From Nocardia sp. NBC_00416 (GTDB lineage: Bacteria; Actinomycetota; Actinomycetes; Mycobacteriales; Mycobacteriaceae), in assembly GCF_036032445.1 (NCBI RefSeq), contig NZ_CP107932.1, forward strand, positions 1,056,501 to 1,120,500: a stretch of DNA of 64,000 bases. The letters are read 5' to 3'. Shown here in pieces: positions 8,657 through 15,929 of the stretch (positions are counted from its first letter, which is position 1; each line of letters starts with the position of its first letter). A program made the translations under genes and the position numbers. Below the pieces are notes generated by a model. That model searched no databases. It was not told where the DNA came from and saw only the letters and a program-made list of their open reading frames with translations.

Positions 8657-8937
8657 GGTCGCACCCCCGAATTCCGCTGGGCAACAGGCCGGTAACCCCG
8701 CCATGGGGACGCTCGAGCCGGAGACGACGCTCGCTGTGAGGTACGCCACGGGAACTGTCGGGACGGCGGAGGCGACTTGTGGGGTGGGTAGCGGGCCGAC
8801 GAGGGGCTCGCTACCCGAAACCCGAAGGTCGGGGAGTCCGGTGGACTCGTGCGACCCCGTCGCCCCGGAGGGCGCTCGGGGTCGCGGGACCGGCGAGACG
8901 CCGCGAAACACGCCTATTCGATTCGAGAGTGATCATC

Positions 8938-9492
8938 ATGAGAACCGCACCGTGCCGCACCGCTCTCGCCGCGTCCGTGCTCACCGCCGCGGTGTTGTCG
9001 GGAGCCTGTTCGCAGGCCGCGCACGAATCCACCGGGCGGCAGGCCGATTCGGTGGTCGTGCACGAGCAATGGGTCAAGGCCACCGATTCGGGGATGACCG
9101 CTGCCTTCGCCGAGATCCGGAACTCCGCCGCGGGCGACGTCCGTATCGTCGCCGCATCTTCGCCCGCGGCGCGCCGGACCGAGCTCCACGAAATCGCCCC
9201 GAGCGACGGAGGTTCGACTGTCATGCGGCCGAAAGCCGGTGGGTTCTTCGTACCCGCCGGCGCCACCTGTGTTCTGGCCCCCGGGACAGATCATCTGATG
9301 CTCATGGACGTCGCCGCGCCGCTCACACCCGGCGCCGAAACCGAGATAACCCTCGAGTTCGCGGACGGATCGACGAAAACGTTCACCGCGCAGGTGCGCG
9401 ACTTCGCCGGTGCACAGGAACACTACGAACCGGCAGGCGGCGACGCCTCCACCGTCCCAGCTGCTTCTACGACCATGGCGCACGATGGCTGA
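8938..9492 (+). CDS. PCuAC-type extracellular copper chaperone lipoprotein
   Basis: A 184-residue exported protein with signal peptide and lipobox (LSGACSQ). The body matches the PCuAC/DUF461 family: WVKATDSGMTAAFAEIRN, LHEIAPSDGGSTVMRPK, then PAGATCVLAPGTDHLMLMDV. The His and Met residues in LHEI, VMRP and HLMLM are the expected copper ligands. PCuAC proteins hold Cu(I) outside the membrane and pass it to cytochrome oxidase assembly or other copper enzymes. The start is ATG 8938; GTG 8929 is possible. The stop overlaps the DyP gene start by eight bases. In Streptomyces a similar chaperone (ECuC) is encoded next to the DyP peroxidase DtpA. Confidence 0.88.
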   Translation: MRTAPCRTALAASVLTAAVLSGACSQAAHESTGRQADSVVVHEQWVKATDSGMTAAFAEIRNSAAGDVRIVAASSPAARRTELHEIAPSDGGSTVMRPKAGGFFVPAGATCVLAPGTDHLMLMDVAAPLTPGAETEITLEFADGSTKTFTAQVRDFAGAQEHYEPAGGDASTVPAASTTMAHDG

Positions 9493-10705
9493 CCTGCCAC
9501 CCGATCGAGGAGGGTTGAGCCGACGGCGGCTGTTCGGGTCGAGCGCCGCCGCGCTCGGTGTCGCGGGGGCCGTGGGAGTCGGCGCCGCGGTCCGTGCACA
9601 GGGTGCGGGCAGTGGCGCTGCCGGAGCCGATATCGTCGCCTGGAACGGCCCGCACCAGGCCGGAATCGCGACCGCGCCACCACAGGCACACGCGGTATTC
9701 GTCGGGCTCGACCTGCTTCCCCGAGTCGGACGCGCCGAGATGGTCGGCATCATGAAGGTCTGGACCGACGACATCGCCAGGCTGACCCGGGGACTTCCCG
9801 CGCTCGCCGACACCGAGCCCGAGCTCGCCGTATCGCCGGCGCGATCGACCGTCACCATCGGCTACGGGCCGGGTGTCTTCACCGCGATCGGCAGACCGGA
9901 ATCGGCGCCGGTGTGGCTCGGACCGCTGCCGCCCTTCGCCATCGACCGGCTGGACCCGGCCTTCACCGGCGGTGACCTGGTCCTTCAGGTGTGCTCCGAC
10001 GATCCGGTGACCGTTGCGCACACGGTACGGGTGATGGTGAAGAACGTCCGCTCGCTGGTCACGGTGAAGTGGACCCAGCGGGGATTTCGGCGTTCCCGGG
10101 GGACCGAGGCCCCGGGCACCACGATGCGCAATCTGATGGGGCAGGTCGACGGTACGGCCAACCCGGTTCCCGGTACCGGGGATTTCGACTCCCTGGTGTG
10201 GGACGACGGCGCCGATCTGCCGTGGCTGAGCGGCGGTACCTCGATGGTGTTGCGGCGCATCGAAATAGATCTCGACTCCTGGGACGGACTCGACCGACCC
10301 GGACGGGAGATCAGCGTGGGCCGCGCACTCGACAGCGGAGCACCGCTCACCGGGACCGGCGAAACCGACGAACCCGACTTCGCCGCCGTCGACCCAGACG
10401 GCATACCGATCATCGCGCCCGGCGCGCATATCGCACGTGCCCGGCACACACACGAAGGCGAACGAATCTTCCGTCGTGTCTACAACTACGACGACCCACC
10501 GCTCCGCGGATCGGTGTCGAATTCAGGATTGTTGTTCGTATCATTCCAGCGTGATGTCGCACGCCAATTTCTGCCCGTTCAGAAGCGCCTCAACGAATTT
10601 GATGCACTGAACGAGTGGACAACTCCGGTGGGCTCGGCTGTATTCGCCGTTCCGCCGGGAATCGGCTCGGACAGTTATATCGGTGAAGGGTTGCTCGGCG
10701 GCTAG
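9485..10705 (+). CDS. Tat-exported DyP-type heme peroxidase
   Basis: A 406-residue dye-decolourising peroxidase. The N-terminus is a twin-arginine signal (SRRRLFGSSAAALG) followed by an Ala/Gly-rich hydrophobic stretch, so the folded heme protein should be exported. The diagnostic GxxDG motif is GQVDGTANP (about residue 219), with the catalytic Asp. The proximal heme His lies in ARARHTHEGERIFRR (about residue 320), followed by the conserved VYNYDDP. Length and order fit class A / EfeB-DtpA-like enzymes. It is translationally coupled to the copper chaperone, so copper trafficking is more likely than deferrochelation; no EfeO or EfeU gene is adjacent. Confidence 0.92.
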   Translation: MADLPPDRGGLSRRRLFGSSAAALGVAGAVGVGAAVRAQGAGSGAAGADIVAWNGPHQAGIATAPPQAHAVFVGLDLLPRVGRAEMVGIMKVWTDDIARLTRGLPALADTEPELAVSPARSTVTIGYGPGVFTAIGRPESAPVWLGPLPPFAIDRLDPAFTGGDLVLQVCSDDPVTVAHTVRVMVKNVRSLVTVKWTQRGFRRSRGTEAPGTTMRNLMGQVDGTANPVPGTGDFDSLVWDDGADLPWLSGGTSMVLRRIEIDLDSWDGLDRPGREISVGRALDSGAPLTGTGETDEPDFAAVDPDGIPIIAPGAHIARARHTHEGERIFRRVYNYDDPPLRGSVSNSGLLFVSFQRDVARQFLPVQKRLNEFDALNEWTTPVGSAVFAVPPGIGSDSYIGEGLLGG

Positions 10706-11050
10706 TCGGCCAGTGACAAGCCCTGCTCGAGCCGCGCTTACTGCGTGCCTGTAGCGGAGCTTCCGGGATAACGGTCGAGACTCGTGAAACCTCGGTCATA
10801 TGACATGAGCAGGTCAGATGCTGCAATAACGCACATCACACCAAATAGTTACGATCCACTTTTCCGTGTTCTAGCGGGGGCTCTTCAAAGCGGGTTAGCC
10901 AACTGTTAACCGATTTTCTGTGACTCGAGTAGTCATTTATGAATCTGTTACATATCGGTAATGATCCGGGATGATCCTACTAGCGGGTTCTTCGAGGAGC
11001 CTGCGCGCCGGAGGCTGGTGACGCACCTGCTGGAGAAAGTTTCGAAGGAT
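10706..11050. other. AT-richer intergenic region upstream of a secreted protein
   Basis: 345 bases with no gene I can support. It is less GC-rich than the flanks, especially 10830-10970, and contains GTTAACC-type repeats (around 10902-10912) and ATGAATCTGTTACAT. It probably carries the promoter of the gene at 11051. No clear terminator was found for the DyP gene. Confidence 0.45.
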
Positions 11051-11704
11051 ATGAAATTAAGGAAGTTCGCCGCGGTATCCGCACTGGTCGCCGTGGCTAT
11101 GGGAGTCGGCGCCGGTACGTCTTACGCGCAGCCCGCGGCCGTCGACAATCCGGATATCCACTACACCGCCGATGTGGTGGACAAGTCCGTGGTGGTGCGG
11201 ACCGATTCCGGTTCACTGACAACAGAGAACGATCAACTTCAGGTTCGCGACAACTACGGAAACGTCGTGGCCGGGTTTCCGCTGAGCTATTTGCGTGACG
11301 GCCTCGAATATCCGATCGCGGCGGTAGCCGACGGGGCCAATGCGGTGACTCTGACCCCGAGTGTGGACCCGGCGGCCGCGGCTCCGGCGCCGATGCTGCA
11401 CGACGTCGCCTCGCAGGAGGATACGGACAACGCGCTGTCGAACGCCAGCACCGAGTTCGCGCTCGCCACCGGGGTCGGCACGCTCGTGGGGACCGTGATC
11501 GGCCTGGCCGGCGGCTGCGTGCTGGGTGCTATCGCGGGCACGCCCTTCCTGGTGATCCCGGGCTGGATCGGCGGCTGCCTGAGCGGTGCGGCCATCGGTG
11601 CTCCGCTGGGCGCCGCGGCCGGTCTGGTCACGGTCGGCGGTGTCGCCGGAATCGCTGTCGCCGTCGAGTACTTCAACCGGATCAATGCGCCCGCGGCGGC
11701 CTGA
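11051..11704 (+). CDS. Secreted protein with C-terminal glycine-zipper region
   Basis: A 217-residue protein. The signal peptide (KLRKFAAVSALVAVAMGVG) ends at a likely cleavage site SYA-QPA. The middle, residues ~35-110, is a beta-rich soluble domain (YTADVVDKSVVVRTDSGSL and YGNVVAGFPLSY). The C-terminal third is a run of small residues (GTLVGTVIGLAGGCVLGAIA and GAAIGAPLGAAAG) resembling a glycine zipper that can insert in or cross a membrane. Secreted proteins of this build are numerous in Nocardia, and I recall them as a family of unknown function. It stands alone between a non-coding region and a terminator. The cellular role is unknown. Confidence 0.8.
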   Translation: MKLRKFAAVSALVAVAMGVGAGTSYAQPAAVDNPDIHYTADVVDKSVVVRTDSGSLTTENDQLQVRDNYGNVVAGFPLSYLRDGLEYPIAAVADGANAVTLTPSVDPAAAAPAPMLHDVASQEDTDNALSNASTEFALATGVGTLVGTVIGLAGGCVLGAIAGTPFLVIPGWIGGCLSGAAIGAPLGAAAGLVTVGGVAGIAVAVEYFNRINAPAAA

Positions 11705-11727
11705 CAGTCGCTGTACCGCACCACGAT

Positions 11728-11758
11728 CGGGTGGATCGCCGGAGGGGCGATCCGCCCG
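11728..11758 (+). terminator. Hairpin terminator after the secreted protein gene
   Basis: CGGGTGGATCGCC (11728-11740) pairs with GGCGATCCGCCCG (11746-11758), 13 pairs with one G-T, around a 5-base loop. It begins 24 bases after the stop at 11704. Confidence 0.7.
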
Positions 11759-11911
11759 ATGCGGATCCGCGGCATCGACTGGGCCGGTGATGCGGCGCGA
11801 CGATCCGGCCCGCGTCGGGACAACCGCCGGTAGCGTTCGGCCCGGCTCCTCGGCCGTCGTGACGATGACGCCCGGGGCCGCGGGCGGGCGGAGATCGAAG
11901 CGCCCGGCCGG

Positions 11912-12991
11912 TCAGCGAATCGTGCCGGTCCCGGGGATCAGCGGAAGATCGAGGGGGGTGACCCAGCCGGGCGGGAGTGCGTTCACCGCCGGGACGGCGT
12001 TGAGGGCGCGCATGCCGGTCGCCAGGCATCCCGCGATCGCCGGGGTGCGACCCGAGCCGTCCGTGAAGCGGAACGAGGTCTCCTGCGATATCGATGGCGT
12101 GCCGAGGATATCCACCCGGTACACGTCGTCACGGGTGCCCGCCGGCCAGTCCGGCGCCGCGTCGAGCCCGATCCGGTTGACGTGTTCGAGGGTGATCACC
12201 TCGCGGTCGCGATAGACGCCGTTGACGGAGAAGCGGATCGCCGCGACCGTGCCCGCCCGGACCGTACCCTTCGCCGACGGCCGATCCTCCGGCGTCACCC
12301 ATTTGTCCCAGGTGGTGGTGATGCGATCCAGCTGTATCCCGGCGGCCTCGGCGATCATCGGGACGGTGGGACCCCACGCCATGATCAGCAGATCGGAGTG
12401 CTCGAGCAGGGCCGTGAACTCCGGCGGTTTCCCGATGCCCATCTCGAATTCGTAGTCGCCCTCGTAGTCCGTGTAGTCCAGCAACTCCGACGCGCGCACC
12501 GACCGCACCTCGCCGCACAGTCCCATCAGGGTCATCGGGAACAAGTCGTTGGCGAATCCGGGATCGATACCGGTGGTGAAACAGGACGCCCCACCGGCCG
12601 CGCAGGCTTCGGAGATGGGATCGCGCCACACGTCGGGGATCTTGTCCATGGTCGGCCAGACCCACGGGGTCATGGCGGTGGAACACACATCGATCCCGGC
12701 GCGCAGGAACTCACCGATGACCCGGATGTTCTCGTCGGCGAACTGGGCGGTGGGTCCGTAGTGCACCACCGCGTCGGGGCGGAGGGCGATCAGCTCCGCT
12801 GTCGAGTCGGTTGCCGTTATCCCTGTCTTCGCGCCGCCGCACAGGTCGCCGGCATCGAGACCGGCCTTCGCCGGGTTGCTCACGCCGACCCCGACCAGCT
12901 CGAACAGCGGGTGGCGCAGGATTTCGGTCAGCACCATCGATCCGACGGTGCCGGTGCCCCAGACAACGATTCGCTTCCGGTCGTATGTCAC
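11912..12991 (-). CDS. Dihydrodipicolinate-reductase-like NAD(P)-dependent oxidoreductase
   Basis: A 359-residue protein with an N-terminal Rossmann fold (RIVVWGTGTVGSMVLTEILR) of the DapB/homoserine-dehydrogenase-like type, followed by a catalytic domain of the amine-dehydrogenase-like group found in mycobacteria and Nocardia. The start is GTG 12991, with AGGAGG four bases upstream. True DapB is ~250 residues, so this is not lysine biosynthesis. It follows an SDR gene by 17 bases on the same strand, and both are divergent from a TetR gene. That context suggests a catabolic pathway for a lipid, steroid or xenobiotic; the substrate is unknown. Confidence 0.75.
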   Translation of the reverse strand: MTYDRKRIVVWGTGTVGSMVLTEILRHPLFELVGVGVSNPAKAGLDAGDLCGGAKTGITATDSTAELIALRPDAVVHYGPTAQFADENIRVIGEFLRAGIDVCSTAMTPWVWPTMDKIPDVWRDPISEACAAGGASCFTTGIDPGFANDLFPMTLMGLCGEVRSVRASELLDYTDYEGDYEFEMGIGKPPEFTALLEHSDLLIMAWGPTVPMIAEAAGIQLDRITTTWDKWVTPEDRPSAKGTVRAGTVAAIRFSVNGVYRDREVITLEHVNRIGLDAAPDWPAGTRDDVYRVDILGTPSISQETSFRFTDGSGRTPAIAGCLATGMRALNAVPAVNALPPGWVTPLDLPLIPGTGTIR

Positions 12992-13008
12992 GGTTCCTCC
13001 TCGGTGGG

Positions 13009-13836
13009 TCAACGGTGGAATTCGCCGCAGTCGACGGTCAGCATCTGCCCGGTGACCGCGGTGGCGAGGTCGCTGGCGAGGAAGAGCGTGGCGCGCGCGA
13101 CTTCTTCCGGTCCGGCGAGCCGCCGCAGATCCGTGGGTGCGGCCTTCTCACGATAGATATCGTCGTGGGTGACGCCGGCCTGCGACGCGAGCCAGTCGAA
13201 GTACGCCTTGTTGATGTCCTCGTACACGTAGGACGGTGCGACACTGTTGACCCGGATGCCACGCGGGCCGAGTTCGGTCGCCAGCGATGAGGCCAGATGC
13301 GCCAGTGCGCCTTTCGACAGCTTGTATCCGGAGTACTCGGGTTGCGAACTGTAGGACACGCACGAGTTGAGCATGATGATCGAGCCCTGCGCCGCTGCCA
13401 GCGCGTCCGCGAACAGGGCCGAAAGACGCAAGGGTGCGAAGACATTCGTCTCGTTCGCGGTGCGCAACGCGGCGAGGTCGATTCCGGTGATCGGGTCCAT
13501 CGGCGGAATGGCGAAGGCGTTGTTGATCAGGCAGTCGACCCGGCCGAATTCGGCCAGCACCCGTTCGACCAGCCCGGCGCGCTGCTCCTCGTCGGTGATG
13601 TCGGCGGGGACCGGCAGCACCGTGCAGCCCACCGGACGGATCTTCTCGGCCAGCCGCTCGAGCTTCCGTTCGGTACGGCTCACCAGTGCCAGATGAGCGC
13701 CCATCCCGGCCGCCTCCGTGGCGAGCGCGGTACCCAGGCCCGGGCCGACGCCGGAGATCACGACGACTTTGTCCTGGAGCAGCGGTACCGGCCGATAGGT
13801 CCGATCGGGCGTGGCGACAGCGGGGTCAGCGGGCAC
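13009..13836 (-). CDS. Short-chain dehydrogenase/reductase (SDR)
   Basis: A 275-residue classical SDR. The cofactor motif is VVISGVGPGLGTALA (TGxxxGxG type), NAG is replaced by NNAF, the catalytic Ser lies in IIMLNSCVSYS, and the Tyr-Lys pair in YKLSK. The C-terminal FLASDLATAVTGQMLTVDCG is typical. GTG 13836 is the start because GGAGGAG lies four bases upstream; the open frame extends further but without a ribosome site. Serine in SGVGPGLG and NNA in place of NAG resemble SDRs of the mycobacterial mycofactocin/steroid type, but no mycofactocin gene is present. It forms an operon with the downstream reductase. Confidence 0.9.
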   Translation of the reverse strand: MPADPAVATPDRTYRPVPLLQDKVVVISGVGPGLGTALATEAAGMGAHLALVSRTERKLERLAEKIRPVGCTVLPVPADITDEEQRAGLVERVLAEFGRVDCLINNAFAIPPMDPITGIDLAALRTANETNVFAPLRLSALFADALAAAQGSIIMLNSCVSYSSQPEYSGYKLSKGALAHLASSLATELGPRGIRVNSVAPSYVYEDINKAYFDWLASQAGVTHDDIYREKAAPTDLRRLAGPEEVARATLFLASDLATAVTGQMLTVDCGEFHR

Positions 13837-13860
13837 GTCTCCTCCTCCGAGCAGCCAGCG

Positions 13861-13899
13861 GTTACACGGTGTAACGGCTTTGTTGTGACAGACTGTAAC
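13861..13899. promoter_or_regulatory. TetR operator region in the divergent promoter
   Basis: GTTACAC-G-GTGTAAC (13861-13875) is a perfect 7+1+7 inverted repeat. A weaker copy, GTTGTGACAGACTGTAAC (13882-13899), keeps the GTT...AAC ends. Both lie between the SDR start (13836) and the TetR start (13932), as expected for a TetR repressor controlling itself and the divergent operon. Confidence 0.75.
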
Positions 13900-13931
13900 G
13901 ACTCCTGCTCGCCTGGACAAGGACGGATTTC

Positions 13932-14540
13932 GTGACCGCACGCCATCGCCTGGGCCCGCACCGCGACCCCGCGGTGGACCGGGCTGTGCTCGAGGCCGCC
14001 CGTGAACTCCTGGTCGAGCGAGGCTACGGCGCGACATCCATCGACGCGATCGCCACGCGCGCGGGCGTCAGCCGGCCCGCGATCTACCGGCGCTGGCCCT
14101 CCAAGGCGCATCTGATCGCGAAAGCCGTGTTCCCCGACGTCGGCACCGAAGAGGTCGCCCCCGATCTGGTCACCGAGGTGCGCAAGGTGATCCGCGGGAC
14201 GATCGAGCTGTTCGGCTCGGCAGAGGCACGCGCGGCCATGCCCGGTCTGATGGCGGATATGCGAGCGGATCCCAGTCTTTACCGCAAACTTTCGTCGCGG
14301 CTGGACTCGCCCACCCGGGACGAGTTGACGGACTACCTGTCGTCGCGCACTGCCGCGGGACCGGATGCGAACACGCTGCTGGACACCATCGCGGGAGCGG
14401 CCCTGTTCGCCATGTGCATCCGTGATATCGACGATCTGGACGGTTTCGCCGGATCGCTGGAGGAGTTGGTGCTCTACGGCATCGTGGGGAGAAATGGCGA
14501 GCCCGGCGGCCGCGGCGAAGACGAACTCGAAAGTCACTGA
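13932..14540 (+). CDS. TetR/AcrR-family regulator
   Basis: A 202-residue TetR protein. The N-terminal HTH is complete: VLEAARELLVERGYGATSID, then IATRAGVSRPAIYRRWPSK, followed by a helical ligand/dimer domain with LMADMRADPSLYRKL, typical of the TetR_C_16-like group. GTG 13932 is used, with AAGGA nine bases upstream. It is divergent from the SDR/reductase operon across 95 bases that hold a perfect palindrome, so it most likely represses both directions until a pathway ligand binds. Confidence 0.92.
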   Translation: MTARHRLGPHRDPAVDRAVLEAARELLVERGYGATSIDAIATRAGVSRPAIYRRWPSKAHLIAKAVFPDVGTEEVAPDLVTEVRKVIRGTIELFGSAEARAAMPGLMADMRADPSLYRKLSSRLDSPTRDELTDYLSSRTAAGPDANTLLDTIAGAALFAMCIRDIDDLDGFAGSLEELVLYGIVGRNGEPGGRGEDELESH

Positions 14541-14654
14541 ACGAGGCCGCGGCGTCGGTGGGCGGACGGGCACGGCCGCATCGGGTGGGACGGACACCTC
14601 ACACCGGCGCCGGTCGCGGTTCGGGTGCCGGGAGCTCGCCCGGATGAGACAGGC

Positions 14655-14687
14655 GGAGGGGCCGGGAATACCCTTCCCGGCCCCTCC
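14655..14687 (-). terminator. Strong 14-bp terminator hairpin after the tRNA-like gene
   Basis: GGAGGGGCCGGGAA (14655-14668) pairs perfectly with TTCCCGGCCCCTCC (14674-14687) around a 5-base loop. On the minus strand it begins directly after the CCA of the tRNA-like sequence, which supports that sequence being a transcribed RNA. It may also end the TetR transcript from the other side. Confidence 0.8.
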
Positions 14688-14761
14688 TGGTCAACGAGTG
14701 GGATTCGAACCCACTACCGTCGGAATGAAGTCCGATGCTCTACCAGATGAGCTATCGTCTG
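14688..14761 (-). tRNA. Non-canonical tRNA-like gene (possible pseudo-tRNA)
   Basis: Read on the minus strand it has a clear tRNA shape. The D-arm is GCTC-ATCTGGTA-GAGC, the anticodon stem TCGGA/TCCGA, the variable loop five bases, the T-arm GTGGG-TTCGAAT-CCCAC, and it ends A-CCA (14691-14688). Two things are wrong for a decoding tRNA. The anticodon loop has six bases (CTTCAT) rather than seven, so no anticodon can be placed with certainty. The acceptor stem (CAGACGA with TCGTTG) needs a bulged A and a G-T pair. The encoded CCA and the terminator directly behind it argue for a transcribed RNA, not random sequence. It may be a relic or a specialised tRNA mimic. Confidence 0.55.
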
Positions 14762-15042
14762 CCCCACCTGTGATCGCCGAGTGCGCGGGCGTGAGTCATC
14801 GTGAGTAACCCCGCGCGTTGCCGTTACGCCACAGCGGCAGGTAGAGCCGCCACCGGGACTTGAACCCGGATCTCGGGGGTGCGTCGCAGCACACCCACAC
14901 GTCGTGCGATCGATGGAGTTGTGAGCTTGGAGCAAGAAGCTGAATTTGTCGGCAGGCCCTGGCAGTGCCCGCCCGTGTGTCAGTGTGAACTTCAGTCTCA
15001 GTTTGTGCTCCATCCCCCCGCAGGGGGAGTCTGTGTTCCCGG
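14762..15042 (-). ncRNA. Region of further tRNA-like elements downstream of the 244-aa gene
   Basis: This stretch lies on the minus strand between the stop of the 244-aa gene and the tRNA-like gene, with no credible protein. It holds a second perfect T-arm, CCGGG-TTCAAGT-CCCGG (14853-14869). It also has a D-arm-like hairpin GCGT-AACGGCA-ACGC (14815-14829), a 7-bp inverted repeat GCGCGGG/CCCGCGC around a 20-base loop (14783-14816), and a short TCCCCC/GGGGGA hairpin right after the stop codon (around 15015-15030). The T-arm's flanks can form most of an acceptor stem only if the intervening arm is much longer than in a normal tRNA. These look like degenerate or mimic tRNA modules. Confidence 0.4.
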
Positions 15043-15777
15043 CTAACCGAAGAGGTAGCCGAGAATGGCCTGACCCGGCTCGACATCCGATATCGGCGTC
15101 GAATTCGCTGTTTCACGAGCGTAGCGCACCGCGTCGAGCAGCTTGCCGAGTCGCTCCGCGAGATCGCCGACTTCCTTCGCGGGCAGCGCGCCGGAGAACT
15201 TCGTGGTGGTCCAACGACCCACCACGACGTCCTCGTGGTACACCTCCACCTGAGCCGGGTGCTTTTCGGTGGCCGGCGCCAGCACGTGATTGCGCGGCAC
15301 CTTCTTGGTCCGCACCGTCTGCGACGGCTGGGTGGCGTAGCAGTCGGTGACCTCGTCGAACGACCACGACTCGGCCGGATCCAGCGTCGGCAACTTGGCG
15401 ACGAACTTTTTCAGCTCGCTGAGCTGCTTCTCGAGGAAGAGCAGGTAGGTGACCGGCAGGTCGCGGGCGACGGTGACGCCGTCGACGACAAGGTCGGCCT
15501 TCGCCGAGCAGTTCGCGGTGTCCTTCGTCGCGGTCACATCGAACAGCCGGGTCAGGGTGTTCTTCACATCGGCGATCACCTCGCGCGCTCGCACCTGGAC
15601 CCGCTTCGACTCCGACGGCAACTCTTCGCCCATATCGTCGAGCGGCCGGTACGTGCGCGAGATGCCCGCCAGCAGGTCGACCTTGCCCACCCGCTGGTAA
15701 GCGGCTGTCACATCCGCGGTCGCCTGCGACTTCGCGCCCTTCTCGATGGCGATGAGCTGATTCAGCTTGGTGGACAC
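15043..15777 (-). CDS. Conserved actinobacterial protein of unknown function (DUF7873-like)
   Basis: A 244-residue soluble protein starting at GTG 15777 with GGAGG nine bases upstream. The opening TKLNQLIAIEKGAKSQA, the middle VTYLLFLEKQLSELKKFVAK, the stretch TKKVPRNHVLAPATEKHPA, then TTTKFSGALPAKEV and the end GYLFG match a well-conserved actinobacterial family. I recall it from Streptomyces; from memory it is now listed as DUF7873. No catalytic motif is obvious; it is alpha-rich in the first half and has no signal or membrane segment. It is followed on the same strand by tRNA-like sequences and a terminator, and an IS element sits 156 bases upstream. Function is unknown; an RNA-related role is only a guess from context. 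Confidence 0.85.
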   Translation of the reverse strand: MSTKLNQLIAIEKGAKSQATADVTAAYQRVGKVDLLAGISRTYRPLDDMGEELPSESKRVQVRAREVIADVKNTLTRLFDVTATKDTANCSAKADLVVDGVTVARDLPVTYLLFLEKQLSELKKFVAKLPTLDPAESWSFDEVTDCYATQPSQTVRTKKVPRNHVLAPATEKHPAQVEVYHEDVVVGRWTTTKFSGALPAKEVGDLAERLGKLLDAVRYARETANSTPISDVEPGQAILGYLFG

Positions 15778-15929
15778 GGGTTTTCCTCCTTCGGTCACCT
15801 CGTCGCGACCGGAGTCACCGTAACCGGGCAGGGCGGCAGCCCGCCACCGAAATATCCACCGTCGAAGCCGTTCGGGGGCGGAAGTCGTTCGGGCAGAGCG
15901 GGATCGGTTCCGCCGAGGAGCCCGGCCGT

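Noticed and set aside
14806..14960. A second complete tRNA around the TTCAAGT T-arm
   Set aside because: A partial acceptor stem can be drawn, but 77 bases separate it from the T-stem, far more than even long-variable-arm tRNAs, so only a tRNA-like element is reported.
14714..15116. Minus-strand open frames of 99-106 codons
   Set aside because: They translate straight through the tRNA-like arms and have no ribosome site or protein-like composition.
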